A DNA stretch of 64,000 nt from Pomphorhynchus laevis (Eukaryota > Acanthocephala > Palaeacanthocephala > Echinorhynchida > Pomphorhynchidae). The DNA lies in the NCBI GenBank assembly GCA_012934845.2, contig WNNJ02001872.1:1-64000 (forward strand), read 5' to 3'. Position numbers and translations under genes: made by a program. Shown here piece after piece: positions 25,800 to 37,610 of the stretch (positions are counted from its first letter, which is position 1; every line of letters begins with the position of its first letter). The notes under the pieces are model-generated. The model was given only the letters and a program-made list of their open reading frames with translations, was not told the DNA's origin and made no database searches.

Positions 25800-26350
25800 C
25801 GCATATATAATATGTGACATTTTATATATTATAACGTTATTTATAGATACTTTAATAAACTATTATTTTACTAAAGGTATCTTACCAGCTAAACAGTATT
25901 AACATCTTAACTCCTTAAGACACGTTCTGAGGATGCCTAGGGATCGCCTTCCTCGTAGGTTTTTCCAAGTCAGACTCTCTGGAAAGAGACATCGAGGTAG
26001 ACCTATCAATACCGATTGAGATATCAAATCTCACAACTGGTCGAAGACCGCCTTGAGCTATCTAACAGTGAACTATAGTCTGTCGCCCAAGATCGCAATG
26101 TCGGGATAAATTGGTTTGTAAACTGCCTCCACGGACCGACAACCGGACCAGTGATTGACAAGAAAAGTCTTGTGTATTTATTTTTTATTTTTCTCTTGTC
26201 AAGAAATTGTTTTTGTAACTTAACAGATAAGATTGTTTGAAAACGTATATATAATATGTGGTATGTTATATATTATAATATTATTAATAGATACTTTAAT
26301 AACATAATATTTTACCAGTTTCTTAACAGCTGAGAAGTATTAACATATTT
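25800..26350. repeat. Direct repeat flanking the RTE tail
   Basis: 25800-25905 and 26240-26350 share ATATTATAAxxTTATTxATA and GATACTTTAATAA. The RTE 3' tail lies between them. Confidence 0.65.
25915..26195 (+). pseudogene. RTE/Rex-type LINE, 3' end and tail
   Basis: Starts with the C-terminal ARHVLRMPRDRLPRRFF-like text (GACACGTTCTGAGGATGCCT), continues with the GRPINTD-like stretch and a 3' tail with GTCGCCCAAGATCGCAATGT and ACTGCCTCCACGGACCGACA. The same tail follows the RTE copy at 48250-48400. Strongly 5'-truncated. Confidence 0.8.
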
Positions 26351-26689
26351 CTTGTATATTTTCAATATTTTGTTTTAATTTATATGACTCAATGAAAGTC
26401 AAGTAAACAATATACAACAAAAGAAAACGCTCAAACAGTAAAAACATCAAAAAATAAAGTAAAGCAAATCATTAGCATTATCAACCATAAAAACTAAAGG
26501 CATCAATCAGTAAAGTACAAAATTACACTCAGTAAATCACATTACTAAGCAATTAAAGGCAGACATATATTAAATATATAATATAGATATATTATATAAT
26601 AAAAATATATTAAAAGCAGAAGTTAAAGTTTAACTTAAAATTATAATCCAGTTTATTATTAGCCATTAAGCTAGACTCACGAGCTATGA

Positions 26690-27665
26690 AAAATGCTGCG
26701 TCTATTACACGTGATAAATTATTGCTTCTGTAAGAAATACATTAGAGTTCTGAAAATCAACCGTATGATTAAGTGATAAACAATGTTGAGCAATGGCACC
26801 GGAAACAGTTACTTTTTGTAGATTATATACGTGTTGGTTGATTCCTTTGGATAATCGTTGTCCAGTCTGGCCAATATAGACACAGTCCCAAAGTAAACAA
26901 TTGACTTTATACCAGATAAAGGTTTAATGATTTTATTAGGCTTTTATAAGTTATGCATTCTAGGCAATTTTCTATAAAAAATATAAACTTTTTTCGTATT
27001 GCCATTCAACTCGTTCTCACAAATAAAATTGGATAAACAATGATTCCATCTGTAATTTATGTAAGAAATGCCTAAATAATTCACCCTTTTCTGAGGACCT
27101 ACTACAGGGCTTCTCCATACAGCTTAACTATAAAGGGCTTTTTTGATTGCTCATTTGGGAAACCATTCTCTATCAAGCTATGCGTAATAAAATGATTTTA
27201 TATCATAATACAAATCATCGGAAGAACATACAGGTCTACCACGTCGAAAGTGTGAAACATACGCCGATATCATCAACTTTACAGGAATGTTAGACGACCA
27301 AGACACGATATCTGGTCCAGTACCCATCTTTTGATATACACTGGTCTTAAGTAATGATTGAATTGCATCACGCCAAACAAAGACGTCAAAGAATGGTAAT
27401 CCTCTTTACTTTCACTATAGATACACCCTTGAATGGTGGTATCCTTGGAGTTCAAAACTGGTAATTGACATGAGAAGTTTAGTACTTCTACCACAGTGAT
27501 CGGAAGAAGCTTCTTTCGCCACAGCTTATTCGATAGAATCACTACAATTGCATTTTCATAAAGTAATAGCAAAGTTAGATCATTGAATATACAGAATATA
27601 TCAGTTAGATGTGCTAATGTCTGTTGTGCATACCAAACGATCTTTGCCTCGTCAAATAGTTATTT
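26690..27665 (-). pseudogene. Penelope-like element: RT thumb and GIY-YIG endonuclease
   Basis: On the minus strand 27572-27279 carries the post-motif-C part (VLNFSCQLPVLNSKDTTIQG, then text matching FLDVFVWRD...TSVYQKMGTGPD in a neighbouring frame). Further on come SYVSHFRRGRP and LDREWFPK. Near 26900-26700 is the GIY-YIG core: KVNCLLWDCVYIGQTGQRLS, followed by NQHVYNLQ and AQHCLSLNHTVDF. GIY-YIG makes the nick used by PLEs for target-primed reverse transcription. Stops and frame changes show decay. The palm (YxDD) is missing. Confidence 0.8.
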
Positions 27666-28678
27666 TTAACAAATCAGATAATTTGAGTTTTTATCATTTT
27701 GAAGAAATGCTACCAAATCATATATTTGTGTTCTGAGACATAATGTGGGAAACAAAAATGCTTTGAACTGAACTTTAGGTGAATTTCGACAAGACTAAAA
27801 GCCGTACATTCCGAGTGATAACTTAGCAAGTATAACTGACAAACGGCCAGCTTAATGATCGAATTCCACTATCACTAACTATCAAAGCATAGATATTGCA
27901 AAACTTGTAGATAGATATATTTATAAAATATTAACAATCTGGACTGCGATTTTAGAAATTAAAATTTTTTGTCAAGAACAAAGTCAATAATATTGTAATT
28001 AATTTTTCAATAATAAATTAATTTTTAAAATAAATAAAGAAATAAGCAGACAATCGCTATAACATAATTGAGAACATTATTTTTAACATTACAATTTCGA
28101 TAAACTATCAATAAAAATAAAGATAAACGTTTTATTGTTTTCTGGATAGAACTAAATCAATTATAGCTTTAATACTATTTATTATATACTACTTATCCTA
28201 CGGACTCTTGGAGGAAATAAACAATTATTAAAAGTCAATTATCGTTTTTATTAAGTCAGCATTTGTAAAAAATAACTTCAAATTAACAAAAACTATTTAA
28301 AAATATTGTCATTTATTAAACTTTTAATTTTAAATAAATAAAATATATTCAAGCTATCGTAAAAAATTTAACATACAATTCGAAATCTTTTACACTCAGA
28401 ATTTTGACAGTAGACAGAATATTATTTGACAAATCCCTAAACATTTTGATTAAAATTTAAATTTGAACAGTCAATTGATAAATATCAAAAGAGAAATAAA
28501 CGTTTCGAACGGTACAAATGGTTTCTTAATGCGCATCGCTTAGGATATAATACAGTTAATCTTACATAAACTAATACATAAAGTGTCCTTTGAACTTGTC
28601 CTCGATATCAATGAATTATTGTCCTTAATAATTCATCCAATTCCGACTGTAATTATTAAATATTGAATTAGAATAATT
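27666..28678. other. AT-rich stretch, nothing recognised
   Basis: Only short ORFs and A/T runs. Confidence 0.5.
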
Positions 28679-28829
28679 GGAGCTGGATCAAGAAAGGGGA
28701 AAACTATTTGATATTTCGCTAATCTCTGTTAGCACCTTTGAGAAAATTACAAGGTTATTTTCTGAAGATGCTAACAGAAATTAGTCAAATATCAAATAAA
28801 CGTTTCACCTCATTTTTGATCCAGCTCCA
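28679..28829. repeat. Long imperfect foldback with PLE-type end motif
   Basis: Left and right arms of about 55 nt start and end with GGAGCTGGATCA / TGATCCAGCTCC. Both arms carry the series TTTGATATTT...CTAA...CTGTTAGCA. Read out of the right arm (plus strand) it is CTGAAGATGCTAACAG, then ATTAG and AAATATCAAA. The same motif lies at 58810-58850 beside a PLE. Confidence 0.8.
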
Positions 28830-29856
28830 ATAACTCGTTATCGACAATGGATAATTATCCACTATTTAATATAATAATGTACATATGAATACATTTATTA
28901 TTGATACGTGACGTTGTTAAAAACGTAATTGTTGTTTACTTGGTTGATGTATATGGTCAGGCTAAAGTTAAACCTAAGTTGCAACCTGTTCCAGAGTCAC
29001 TGACCTTTGAGAATCTTTCTTAACGAGATTATACCAAGAACGTCTAGATATAACGTGCATAGGACTTAGAGATAAAGATTCGAGCGAATTCTTTTCGAAG
29101 TAAACGTGAATTCAATATTTGCCCGATATAATTGTGGTAAAACTCTGAACGTAACTTTTATATGCAATGCGTCCTAAGAATTAGCAAAATATAACAAACG
29201 TGTAAAACGTGTGGAAAAATGGACGTTTTGTACATTTATTCTTTCAAAAATTATAAGGGATCATTCAGACGGGTACACTAATGCAGTGGTCGATATAAAA
29301 AAAAAGAAAATTGCTATTGCGTTTCGGAATGTTTTCGCTGTTAACGGACAAGACAATGGTCTGCTTAATAAAAATTTGATCCATTGATTACATGATTTTT
29401 TTCTAATGTGGGACTTATTTAAGGGTGACCCTAAAAAAGTATGTAATAATTTATTAATAAATAATTTATTAATAAATTAATATAATATATATATTATTAA
29501 TTATATTATATTTATATATTGATAAAAATTTATAGTATTGAACAAGTATATATTATTTATAAACGAATACATGAATAAAAACACCGCACCAGCTACCTTA
29601 ACTGAAATGTTTACAAGCAAGGCATATAAATAAAAATGACGATAAAAAATTCAAATATTAATTGCCGAAAATCAAAAACTTTTCTGAATTTCTCGGTATG
29701 TGCAAGCTTCATGATTGACTTTGTTCCCTTTCTTCGCAGCTCATAGTTGACAGATGTTTAAATTAGTACGATATAACAAAACAATGCGATTTTCTCGAAT
29801 AAGCTGCATGTCCATCGCTTTTTATATAAATTGTATGTAAAACGTTGCATAGACTA
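28830..29856. other. AT-rich stretch, nothing recognised
   Basis: Long AT palindromic low-complexity run near 29445-29525. No gene supported. Confidence 0.5.
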
Positions 29857-30432
29857 GGCAAAGAGACACCGCAAATTGGCTATTTGCATTCATTACATGA
29901 CAAATTTTCTCTAGCAGATAATTGAACATGATTTTGAATAAAGGATATGCATACATCAAAATTGATCGGCTCAAAATGCACAACAACGATCACGCAAATT
30001 TTGGGTCGGAGCCATCAAAGGCTTTTTGTTCCTGCTCAGATTCTCATGCTGAATGTAACGTAAGTGATCCTAACTCTTCGATTATATCTATGCGGTCTAA
30101 GGTTAGTGATGATTTATTTTCTTCAAATGATGGGGAGGTACTTCCCATCATTTGTAGTTTATTCATTTTTGAATAAACTACAAAGGTACCTTTAAAGGTA
30201 ATAATGTACATTTAAAGGTACATTATAAAGGTACAATAAAAGTACATTTTGTACCTTCGTTCATTTTTCTGAATAAAGGATAAATAGGCAAAAAAAGGAA
30301 AAAATTGCCCATAAATTAGGCAAAGAGACACCGCAAATTGGCTATTCGCATTCATTACATGACAAATTTTCTCTAGCATATAATTGAACATGATTTTAAA
30401 TAAAGGATATACATACGTCAAAATTGATCGAA
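29857..30432. repeat. 115-bp direct repeat enclosing a cluster of hairpins
   Basis: 29857-29972 and 30317-30432 match (TAGGCAAAGAGACACCGCAA, TTTTCTCTAGCA, AACATGATTTTxAATAAAGG). Between them lies a run of hairpins: 30124-30154 (11-bp arms) and 30151-30184 (15-bp arms, loop TTTT), then repeated AAAGGTAC/TACATT words to about 30260. Confidence 0.85.
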
Positions 30433-31744
30433 TATACGAATTGCATATCACAATCAGCTGAGCTGATGAAGTTCATAATAATCTAAGCTGCCAAAGAAAA
30501 CATACGGCTAACACATTTTTAGTTATGTGGGGTTTCAATATTGGGTGCTTGTTAAAAAAAACATCCTTTAGTTCCTTCATCATTTTTATCAAAAATATAA
30601 GAAATATTTAATCTTATATAATATAAGACCGGATTCGTCCATTAGAATAATCCAAATTTTGATTCGGATTCGTCTATTAGAAGAATTATTAGAAGGGATT
30701 GTAAACTTATCCAACTTGGTCTTGAAAAAGCTATTTGAAATTTAAATCCGAGTTATTTTAAATACAGAAGAATAAATATATAGTGGAACAAATTCATAAT
30801 AATAACGAACATATTATTAATGATAAAAACAGAGACTAACTTTTCAATACCTCAAATGAAATGACAACGAAGCAAATTTAGCTCAAATGTTGAACTAAAA
30901 CGATGAAACTTATAATCCGTTACATTGAACTCATAATCCGTTACATTGTAAATGCTTTCATAATAATCAGAACATCAAATCAGAAAGTTTTTTTATAATT
31001 CCCACACTCTATAATGCAGTAATAATAACCGGTTTCCATGAATGGATATAAATGCAGTAAACTCGACTAAATTTTTAAATAGCTACAAAACCAGAAAATA
31101 CAAGATATTTCACGCAGGATAGAAAATTAAAACTTTTTGTCAGACTCGGAGTCACTCAGTGGTAAGGTGTCGTATTAGTGATTTCAAATGTGGATATTAT
31201 CTCACATCATACAATGAAGACTGTGAACTATAGATTTATTTTGATATTATTTATATCTGTTTTCTTATCTTACCTTGTTTTATTGAGCAATATCATTTAT
31301 TAACAAAACATTTATTTACTATCGACTTCGCACAACAGATTAACAATCAAACGAAGTCAGCCCTGATAAAAATCATGTATTTTGCAAAAACAAACAACAT
31401 TTATTGTGAACAAAAAAAGAAATGTAATCTAAGTAAAACAATTCATAAAGTTCAACTTATTATATAATATTATATATATTTATAATAGTATAATATAATA
31501 TTATTATATTATACGGTGTTTACATTTAGCATGTAATTTCTTTAAAAATGTTTAAACAACAGTAATATAAGCCGCTTTGTACTCACAAATACTGTAACAA
31601 AATGAGCGTATTTGAATCTATATGAAAATGTCTGATTCGGTTACCTTTCAGTGACCTAAAATGGATGCAATGAATCATTAAAATTTAGTAAATATACATT
31701 TTTCAAAAGTTGCGTTCTACTACATTTAGCTAACCTAATCTACT
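30433..31744. other. AT-rich stretch, nothing firm
   Basis: Low-complexity AT around 31460-31515. A weak tRNA-like start near 31148 was not accepted. Confidence 0.5.
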
Positions 31745-31885
31745 ATTTAATATAATTGTAAAATAAAAAATAAATCAAATAAATAAAAATAAAAAATTCA
31801 AATTTGAAATAAAAGTCAATTTTATGAATTGACTAATAAATAACAGACCTTATATTCGAATAAGGATTAGAGGTCATGAGGTAAT
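31745..31885 (-). repeat. Dispersed repeat R, copy 3 (partial)
   Basis: AAATTTGAAATAAAAGTCAA, ATGAATTGACTAATAAATAA and GAATAAGGATTAGAGGTCAT match the family. Its right end folds back on itself. Confidence 0.75.
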
Positions 31886-31902
31886 TGATGACCTCTAATC
31901 CT
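31863..31902. repeat. Perfect palindrome, 15-bp arms
   Basis: Arms 31863-31877 and 31888-31902, loop 10 nt. The right arm is an inverted copy of the repeat R end word GATTAGAGGTCAT. Confidence 0.9.
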
Positions 31903-32034
31903 ATCTAATCATTTGGTAATTATCTGATTTATTAATGAATTATAAATAAATAAATAATAATTAATAAATTTAATTTTTTATAAAATAAAAAATAAAAAAA
32001 TAAAAATATATAAAAATAAAAAAAATATAAAAAA

Positions 32035-32285
32035 TAAAGTTAAATCAATAAATCAAAATTTAATAATTAGATAATGAATAATTGTTATAAGATATTATAT
32101 AACTTATATCAAGTTAAAATAAAAAAACATTTGAAATAAAAGTCAATTTTTATGATTTGACTACTAATAAATAACACATAATGTATCAGAATGAGAATTA
32201 GAGTTTATCATGGGGAACTGCTATGTTATCAGGTTTCGGCGGGAGTTCATTTACCCAACAAACCAGTGTGGCCAAATATTAGATA
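32035..32285 (-). repeat. Dispersed repeat R, copy 4
   Basis: AAAGTTAAATCAATAAATCA, TTGTTATAAGATATTATATA, TGTATCAGAATGAGAATTAG, then the GC-rich end GTTATCAGGTTTCGGCGGGA and GTGTGGCCAAATATTAG. Confidence 0.75.
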
Positions 32286-32339
32286 ATGACGTATTTTCAT
32301 ATTAATTTTGATTATATAATATCATATTCAAATTCAAAG

Positions 32340-33345
32340 TATACCGCTTAGCACAAATGGTGGAAATCGGTTATTGGTTATTGTATGCATTTGAATTATT
32401 TTATAACAATTAAAAAAAACAAATATGATGTATTCCAATCGTATTAGAATATATTTTCCTTTTTTCTTAAGTAGATCGATATATTCGTAAATTAAATTTT
32501 ATGAAAATCAAATGATCAAGCAAATTAAAATCGAATCAATGCAGTAAACCAATGAATCTTTTTCTTATAAATCAGATCAGATCAGATTTTGTAAGTTGTA
32601 CAGTCCCATAGGAATTGTACATCTTAGGAAAGCAGAAGATTGCAAAATTAAACAATTTAAAGTATTTAGAACAAATATGATGTATTCGAATAGAATTAGA
32701 ATCTGTTTTCTCTTTGCCTTGAATAGATCGATATATTCGTAAATAAAATTTAATAAAAATTAAATGATAAGCAAATTAAAACTTGAGCAGTGCAGTAAAC
32801 AAATAAGTACAATATTGCAAAATTATAAAAGTCAATTACAATAGAATTATATTTTTTATATAAAGCTATATAACATATTATTTTCATATTCATTTTAATA
32901 CAAATTATATTTTTTATATAAACTGTCAAACTATTTTTTTACATTGAGAAGGTGTATACAAAAATATTCAAAACAAACAAAATCAAGTTTAATAAGTGAT
33001 TGTTCTGTAGTTAATAACAAATATTTCTTATAAATCAGATCAGATTTTTTAATCAGATCAAATAACTGAGTAATGAATTAAAAAAATTATAGTATTTATA
33101 TTTATATCAAGTAAAAATTTAGAATTGAAATACAAATAATTGAAGAATTCCTGTACTGTGAAAATTTTAAGAAAACCACAATAGGAAAGGATATATATTT
33201 CAATGCTAAAATAATTCCTTTGCAACAATTGAGCTAAATATCTTAATTATTTTTCCCGTCTCTATTGATTGTGCTCCTGCAATGTTGCAAAAAAATGAGG
33301 ATTTTTTGCTTTTCTAAAACACAATACATTCGCACCTGCATAGCA
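32340..33345. repeat. Repeat cluster shared with 50780-51350
   Basis: The word series TTAGCACAAATGGTG, ATATGATGTATTC, AGATCGATATATTCGTAAAT occurs at 32345-32570, again at 32645-32815, and at 50780-51010. 33015-33345 matches 51020-51350 almost base for base (AAACTGxGTAATGAATTAAA through AAACACAATACATTCGCA). Confidence 0.85.
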
Positions 33346-33385
33346 TTAATGGTTTTCTACATTAATGGTTTTCTACGTCAAGATA

Positions 33386-33530
33386 AAGGAACCAAGCTTT
33401 TAGTTTGCTTTTCGGCACAGAAGTCCGTTGACTGTCACGTCGGAGAGCATTAACGCGCTTCTTTGAATTACAATAAGAAGTAAATGTTTGTTAAAGAAAT
33501 GAGGCTACAATCCTCCAAAGAAATGGAGTC
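33386..33530 (-). pseudogene. RTE LINE scrap (linker region)
   Basis: Matches 35270-35405 (AACCAAGCTTTT, GTCCGTTGxCTGTCACGTCG, AGCATTAACxCGCTTCTT). It corresponds to the region between endonuclease and RT of the RTE family. Confidence 0.65.
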
Positions 33531-33690
33531 TAGAAGACTTTACCAATTGCTAGCTTATTTGAGTGACATTTATAGCCGAATGAATGACCTTAGTGTTTCC
33601 ATTTAACAGAAGAATATCAACATATTAAAATGTTGTGAAAAGCTACACACGTTAAGAGAAAAGTTAGACCTCTGGTGTTAAAGAAATAAT
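33530..33690 (+). pseudogene. hAT transposase fragment (ZBED/SCAN-like), left part
   Basis: The plus-strand reading gives RRLYQLLAYLSDIYSRMNDL followed by a QKNINILKCCEKLHTLREKL-DLW segment. This matches the LAYLADIFxxLNxLNxxLQG ... KLxLW stretch of hAT transposases of the ZBED5/FAM200 kind, which lies just before the C-terminal dimerisation region. One in-frame stop lies after the VSI residues. The next expected part appears at 35672. Confidence 0.65.
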
Positions 33691-33714
33691 AGAAGTAACA
33701 ACAACAACAATTTC

Positions 33715-35670
33715 TTGACAAGAAAAAACAATATAGAAGAGTTCTTCCATTAAAATGGAAAAAATGGAGGTCTCTTTCCAGGGAGTCCGGCCTAGAAAAC
33801 CCTCCGAAAAATGCGATCCCTATACATCCTCAGAACGTGTCCTAGTCACATCAGCTGACTTTCTTCGATGTAGAGAAGCAGCGACTAAAATCTGAGTTCA
33901 TCCTGATGACCGAATTCTTTAACTTATCTCTAAGTTTAAGACCGGCCACAGCGCGAAGGTACCTCATTTCGGTCGCCTGTGTCCGTGATGTTATCCTTTC
34001 GATCAAAACCCAATGTTCATGACCATAGGTAAAGATAGAAACAAAGTTTGCGTGGTAAAACGAATGCTTCGTCCAAAGACTCCACTCCCGCTTCACTACG
34101 AAAGACCTGTATAGAGAAGGCATAGCTGCGTTAGCTGCACAAATTCGCTTCTCAATCTTCTTAATGTTCCTGCCGTCCCTCAAGAACAATACCCCAAGAT
34201 ACTTGAAACCTCCACATCAGGAAGAATTTTTTCTCCTTTCCGGATTGACATTGGCATCTGAATCTTAGACAAACACATATAGACAGTCTTGGGGGTACTA
34301 AGCAACATCCATGCCGCTTTGAATTCCATCGTAAATCGATCTAGTGAGCATTGTAAGTCCTCAGGACAAGAAGACAACAAAACAACGTCATGAGCATAAT
34401 GCAAAGATGGTATACTGATGGAATCGAACTGATGACCGATATCCATTAGAGCATCCCGTCTCGAAATTTTGTCCGTGTAAACAAGGAAGGAAAATGGAAA
34501 CAAAGGACATCCCTGACGAAACCCATGGCCTACTAAAATGAGTGAGACTTTGAATCTAGAACACGAACACAACTCATACGTTGTTCATACATAGAACGCA
34601 CAGCTACCCGAAGAGAGTGTGGTACTCCATACTCCCTTAGTACCTTTCACAACCTCTCTCGCGGAAATCGGTCGAACGCCTTCTCCAAATTAACAAAACA
34701 AATGTAGACCGGTTATGCAAACTCCCAAGACCTTTTAAATAGCTAAGAGAGTAAAGAGCTGATCCGTAGTTCCATAGCCTAAACGAAAGCCGAATTGTTC
34801 CTATTGCGACTGTCCCTCAACTATAGAATGTATCCTTAACTCAAGAATCGTAGCAAATAGCTTACCAGTTTGGCTAAGAATAGTGATGTCCCAAAAATGG
34901 AACACACTCTTGGGTCCCTTTTCTTAAAGATCAGTACCACTACCCAGTTCGCCACAAACTAGCAACCTTGCCCGACTTCAATGCAACATTGAAAATCCGT
35001 GTTAGCCACTGTATACCAACAAAGTCGAGAGCCTTAAAAGCTTCAGGTCGAATTTCGTCTACTCTAGAAGACTTGCCATTACGAAGTTTTTTTGACAACA
35101 ACAATGACTTCTTCCAAAAAGATATGCTCCTCCGTTGGTTCCAAAGGCTCTACTTCTACATGAGTAGGAATATCCATCGTATTGGGGATAGTCGTAAAAT
35201 GCTCTTTCTAACAGCTAAGTATTCCTTGACTGCTGGAAAAATACGCCTCTTCATGTGGCTTTGCCACGATTTAGGAACCAAGCTTTTGATTTTGCTTTTC
35301 CACAAGGTAGTCCGTTGGCTGTCACGTCGTAGAGCATTAACACGCTTCTTCTAATTACGAGCAGAATAAAAGGCGTTGTTAAAGGAACGAGACTACAATC
35401 CTCTATAGAAATGAAGTAGGCACTCAGTAACAACCTTGCCCGACTTCAATGCAACGTTGAAGATATGTGTTAGCCACTTCATGCCAACAAAGTCGAGAGC
35501 CTTAAAAGCTTTAGGTCGAATCTTGTCTACTCTAGAAAACTTGCCATTACGAAGTTTTTTAACAACAGCAATGACATCTTCCAAAGAGATGAGCTCTTCC
35601 GTTGGTTCTACAGGCTCTACTTCTACAATAGAAGGTATATCCATCCGATTAAGGAATAAATGATCTTTGA
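33715..35670 (-). pseudogene. RTE/Rex-type LINE, RT region, with an internal duplication
   Basis: Read from the right: 35660-35430 gives DIPSIVEVEPVEPTEELISL, VIAVVKKLRNGK, KIRPKAFKALDFVG and FNVALKSGKV, the start of the RTE RT. A second copy of this part lies at 35200-34960. 34572-34180 gives GHGFRQGCPLFPFSFLVYTD (motif B), HYAHDVVLLSS (motif C region; YADD is degenerate) and STPKTVYMCLS. 34189-33851 gives MPSLYRSFVVKREWSLWTKH, IFTYGHEHWVLIER and KLRDKLKNSVIRMN. The 3' end lies near 33720. Frames differ between blocks, so it is a pseudogene. Confidence 0.85.
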
Positions 35671-35679
35671 AGATCATTT
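35658..35679. repeat. Perfect palindrome, 10-bp arms, at a junction
   Basis: AAATGATCTT / AAGATCATTT with a 2-nt loop, exactly where LINE sequence gives way to the hAT fragment. Confidence 0.85.
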
Positions 35680-35970
35680 CTTAAAAGATCCGGATGAGTA
35701 TCTGATTCAAAGTGAGTCTGAAAAAGTTGTAAATTACTTGGAAAATTTATCAAATTCATTTGATGGATATTTTATAAAAGGAGTTCTCGAAACCTCTGAA
35801 AAATGGATAATTAATTCATACTCATTTGATATGAATTATATGTCGGATGACGAAAAGTTGAAACAAGACCTTATTGAATGGCGGGTAAATCGTGCTGTTG
35901 AAATTCTGTTTAAAATCAAAACTCCTGAAGAATATTTGTGCTCCGCAAAAGTCATGTTTACACAACTTAG
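35672..35970 (+). pseudogene. hAT transposase fragment (ZBED/SCAN-like), right part
   Basis: The open frame gives VVNYLENLSNSFDGYF, EKWIINSYSFDMNY, KLKQDLIEWRVNRAVEILF. This matches the HLxxLxxxFxxYFP ... WIxNPF ... QExLIELRxDxxLKxxF order of ZBED5/FAM200-type hAT proteins. It continues the left part at 33530-33690 in the order expected, with an RTE LINE between. After about 35970 the frame runs into RTE text (ERVANSLSVW), so the ORF end at 36019 is chimeric. The catalytic region and the final hAT CxxxFS block are missing. Confidence 0.7.
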
Positions 35971-36015
35971 TGAAAGAGTAGCAAATAGCCTATCAGTTTG
36001 GCTAAGAATAGCGGT
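35969..36015 (-). pseudogene. RTE LINE scrap
   Basis: GTAGCAAATAGCCTATCAGT and TTTGGCTAAGAATAG match 34850-34895. Confidence 0.65.
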
Positions 36016-36284
36016 ATAAGCATGGTGATATAGTGATATAAGCATGCTCATGTCATTCGCAAAGATTTATCCAAATCTAAGTTTGAAAATTTTTGCAATT
36101 TAGACAAAATCTAGAAATTGCTTAAATGCACATCCAAACATATGATTGACTGTTAGCAACAAAGTGTTACGTTTTGAAAAATTTATTAGCAATAAGCAGG
36201 AACAAAAGACTCATTAAATTTGGAGTAAATTTTATTTTTTTATTTTTGTCACTAAATTATGATTAAACTCAATAACTGACTTGG

Positions 36285-37110
36285 TAATAGACCAATACTC
36301 TGTGCCGTACATGGTCACAGGGCGTGTGATTGAGCGATAGATCTTTGACTTTAGATTGTTTTTAATTCGACGGTCACAAACAACATCTATCGCCCTAGCC
36401 ATTTTGTCTACGCTGGGTTTATTCGCGCCGTGATTTCATAAGTCAGGTCGCCACTTGCCGAAAGTATGGTTTCGAGGTACTTGAACTTGTCCGTACTTCT
36501 CAAATCAATGCCGTTGATGTTGATGTGCCTCTTTTCTGTAGGTCTGTTATTAGGTATTCGGTTTTGCTTAGGTTAAGTCGTAGTCCAAATTGAGTAAGTC
36601 GATTATTCCAGACTTGAGTTGATTCCTTTGGGTCTTTTTGTCCTTCGCCAGCCAGACAGCTTCTGCGTATAGAATTGTATGAGAAATCGGTGTACAGATA
36701 TCACCCATTTTACGTCGATAACTGATCTGAATAAGGTCGGTGGAGAGCATTTCCCTGATAGACGAACACTAATATTTGAAATGGCTGTGACATCCCAGCT
36801 GCACTTGAACCCGGCTTTCGGCGTTCTGGTAGAGTAGCATCACCCATAGGTTAGATGATCTGGAACTTGATGCTATCGCAGTGCATTCCATATTAATTCA
36901 TGAAGGGCACGGTCGAAAGCTTTCTCCAAGTCCAAGTATGCAACATGGAGTAGCTGATTTTAATCAAGGTATTTTTCAAATGTCAGTCGTGCTGGGTGTA
37001 TACCATCAGCAGTGCCACAATTCTTGACGAATCCTGTTTGGTTTATGGTGATATCAACAATGTCACGATACGCTTGTCTATGATACGCTGGAACATTTTC
37101 ATAGTTTACG
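36285..37110 (-). pseudogene. RTE-clade LINE of a second lineage, RT part
   Basis: On the minus strand, right to left: VDITINQTGFVKNCGTADGI near 37055, LLHVAYLDLEKAFDRALHEL (motif A) near 36940, and a degenerate SPLLF/ADD region near 36700. Then INGIDLRSTDKFKYL near 36500, ARINPAW near 36410, and text matching CDRRIKNNLKSKIYRSITRP and MYGTEYW near 36370-36290. This is the ARINAAWxKWR ... CDRRIPxRLKxKIYRTVVRP order of a BovB/RTE-like family distinct from the Rex-type copies. Decayed by stops and frame changes. Confidence 0.75.
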
Positions 37111-37379
37111 AGATCAATCGAATTGCTCTGCCAACCGCTCAGGATTCTATGCTAATCAGTGATCTTGTTGAAGAAACTGTTTATTTTGTCATAAAAAATT
37201 ATCATTAAAAACTCTATAAGTGCCTTGAACCTTAGCTTAAATAATTCATTGAACGTATTTTGAGGGGTGCTGGAACATATCAAAAAAATTGGGTATTGGG
37301 TATACAAGGCGTGGGAATCACTGATCTATAGGTATTTTAGAAAAAGCGTATCGGATCACATTTTAGAAATGTATTATTT

Positions 37380-37610
37380 GCATCCACATTTGGTCGTTTC
37401 AGTATATAACCGTTGGATGGTCACTTTAATCCTTATACAAATACTTCAGCAATATCTTTAAGTCGTGTAAACGCGAGACGGTAATATGCAAAACCAATCA
37501 AATGAAGATATGGCTCGCATTTGCAAAATATGGTTTAATTTCATGATTGGCATACTCAAAAGAATGCTAACGATTCATAAATTCATATATTTATAAAATG
37601 AAAGCATAAA
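37380..37610 (+). repeat. Partial direct repeat in front of the PLE RT ORF (pLTR-like)
   Basis: 37445-37515 (CTTCAGCAATAT, AAGTCGTGTAA, AATATGCAAAACCAATCAAA) recurs at 37671-37740 inside the first codons of the RT ORF, 226 bp downstream. PLEs commonly carry such head-to-tail partial duplications (pseudo-LTRs) because a truncated copy precedes the full one. Confidence 0.7.

Noticed and set aside
31143-31210. tRNA-like stretch GGAGTCACTCAGTGGTAAGG
   Set aside because: The A-box resemblance is fair, but there is no acceptor stem pairing, and the B box (ATTTCAAATGT) is poor.
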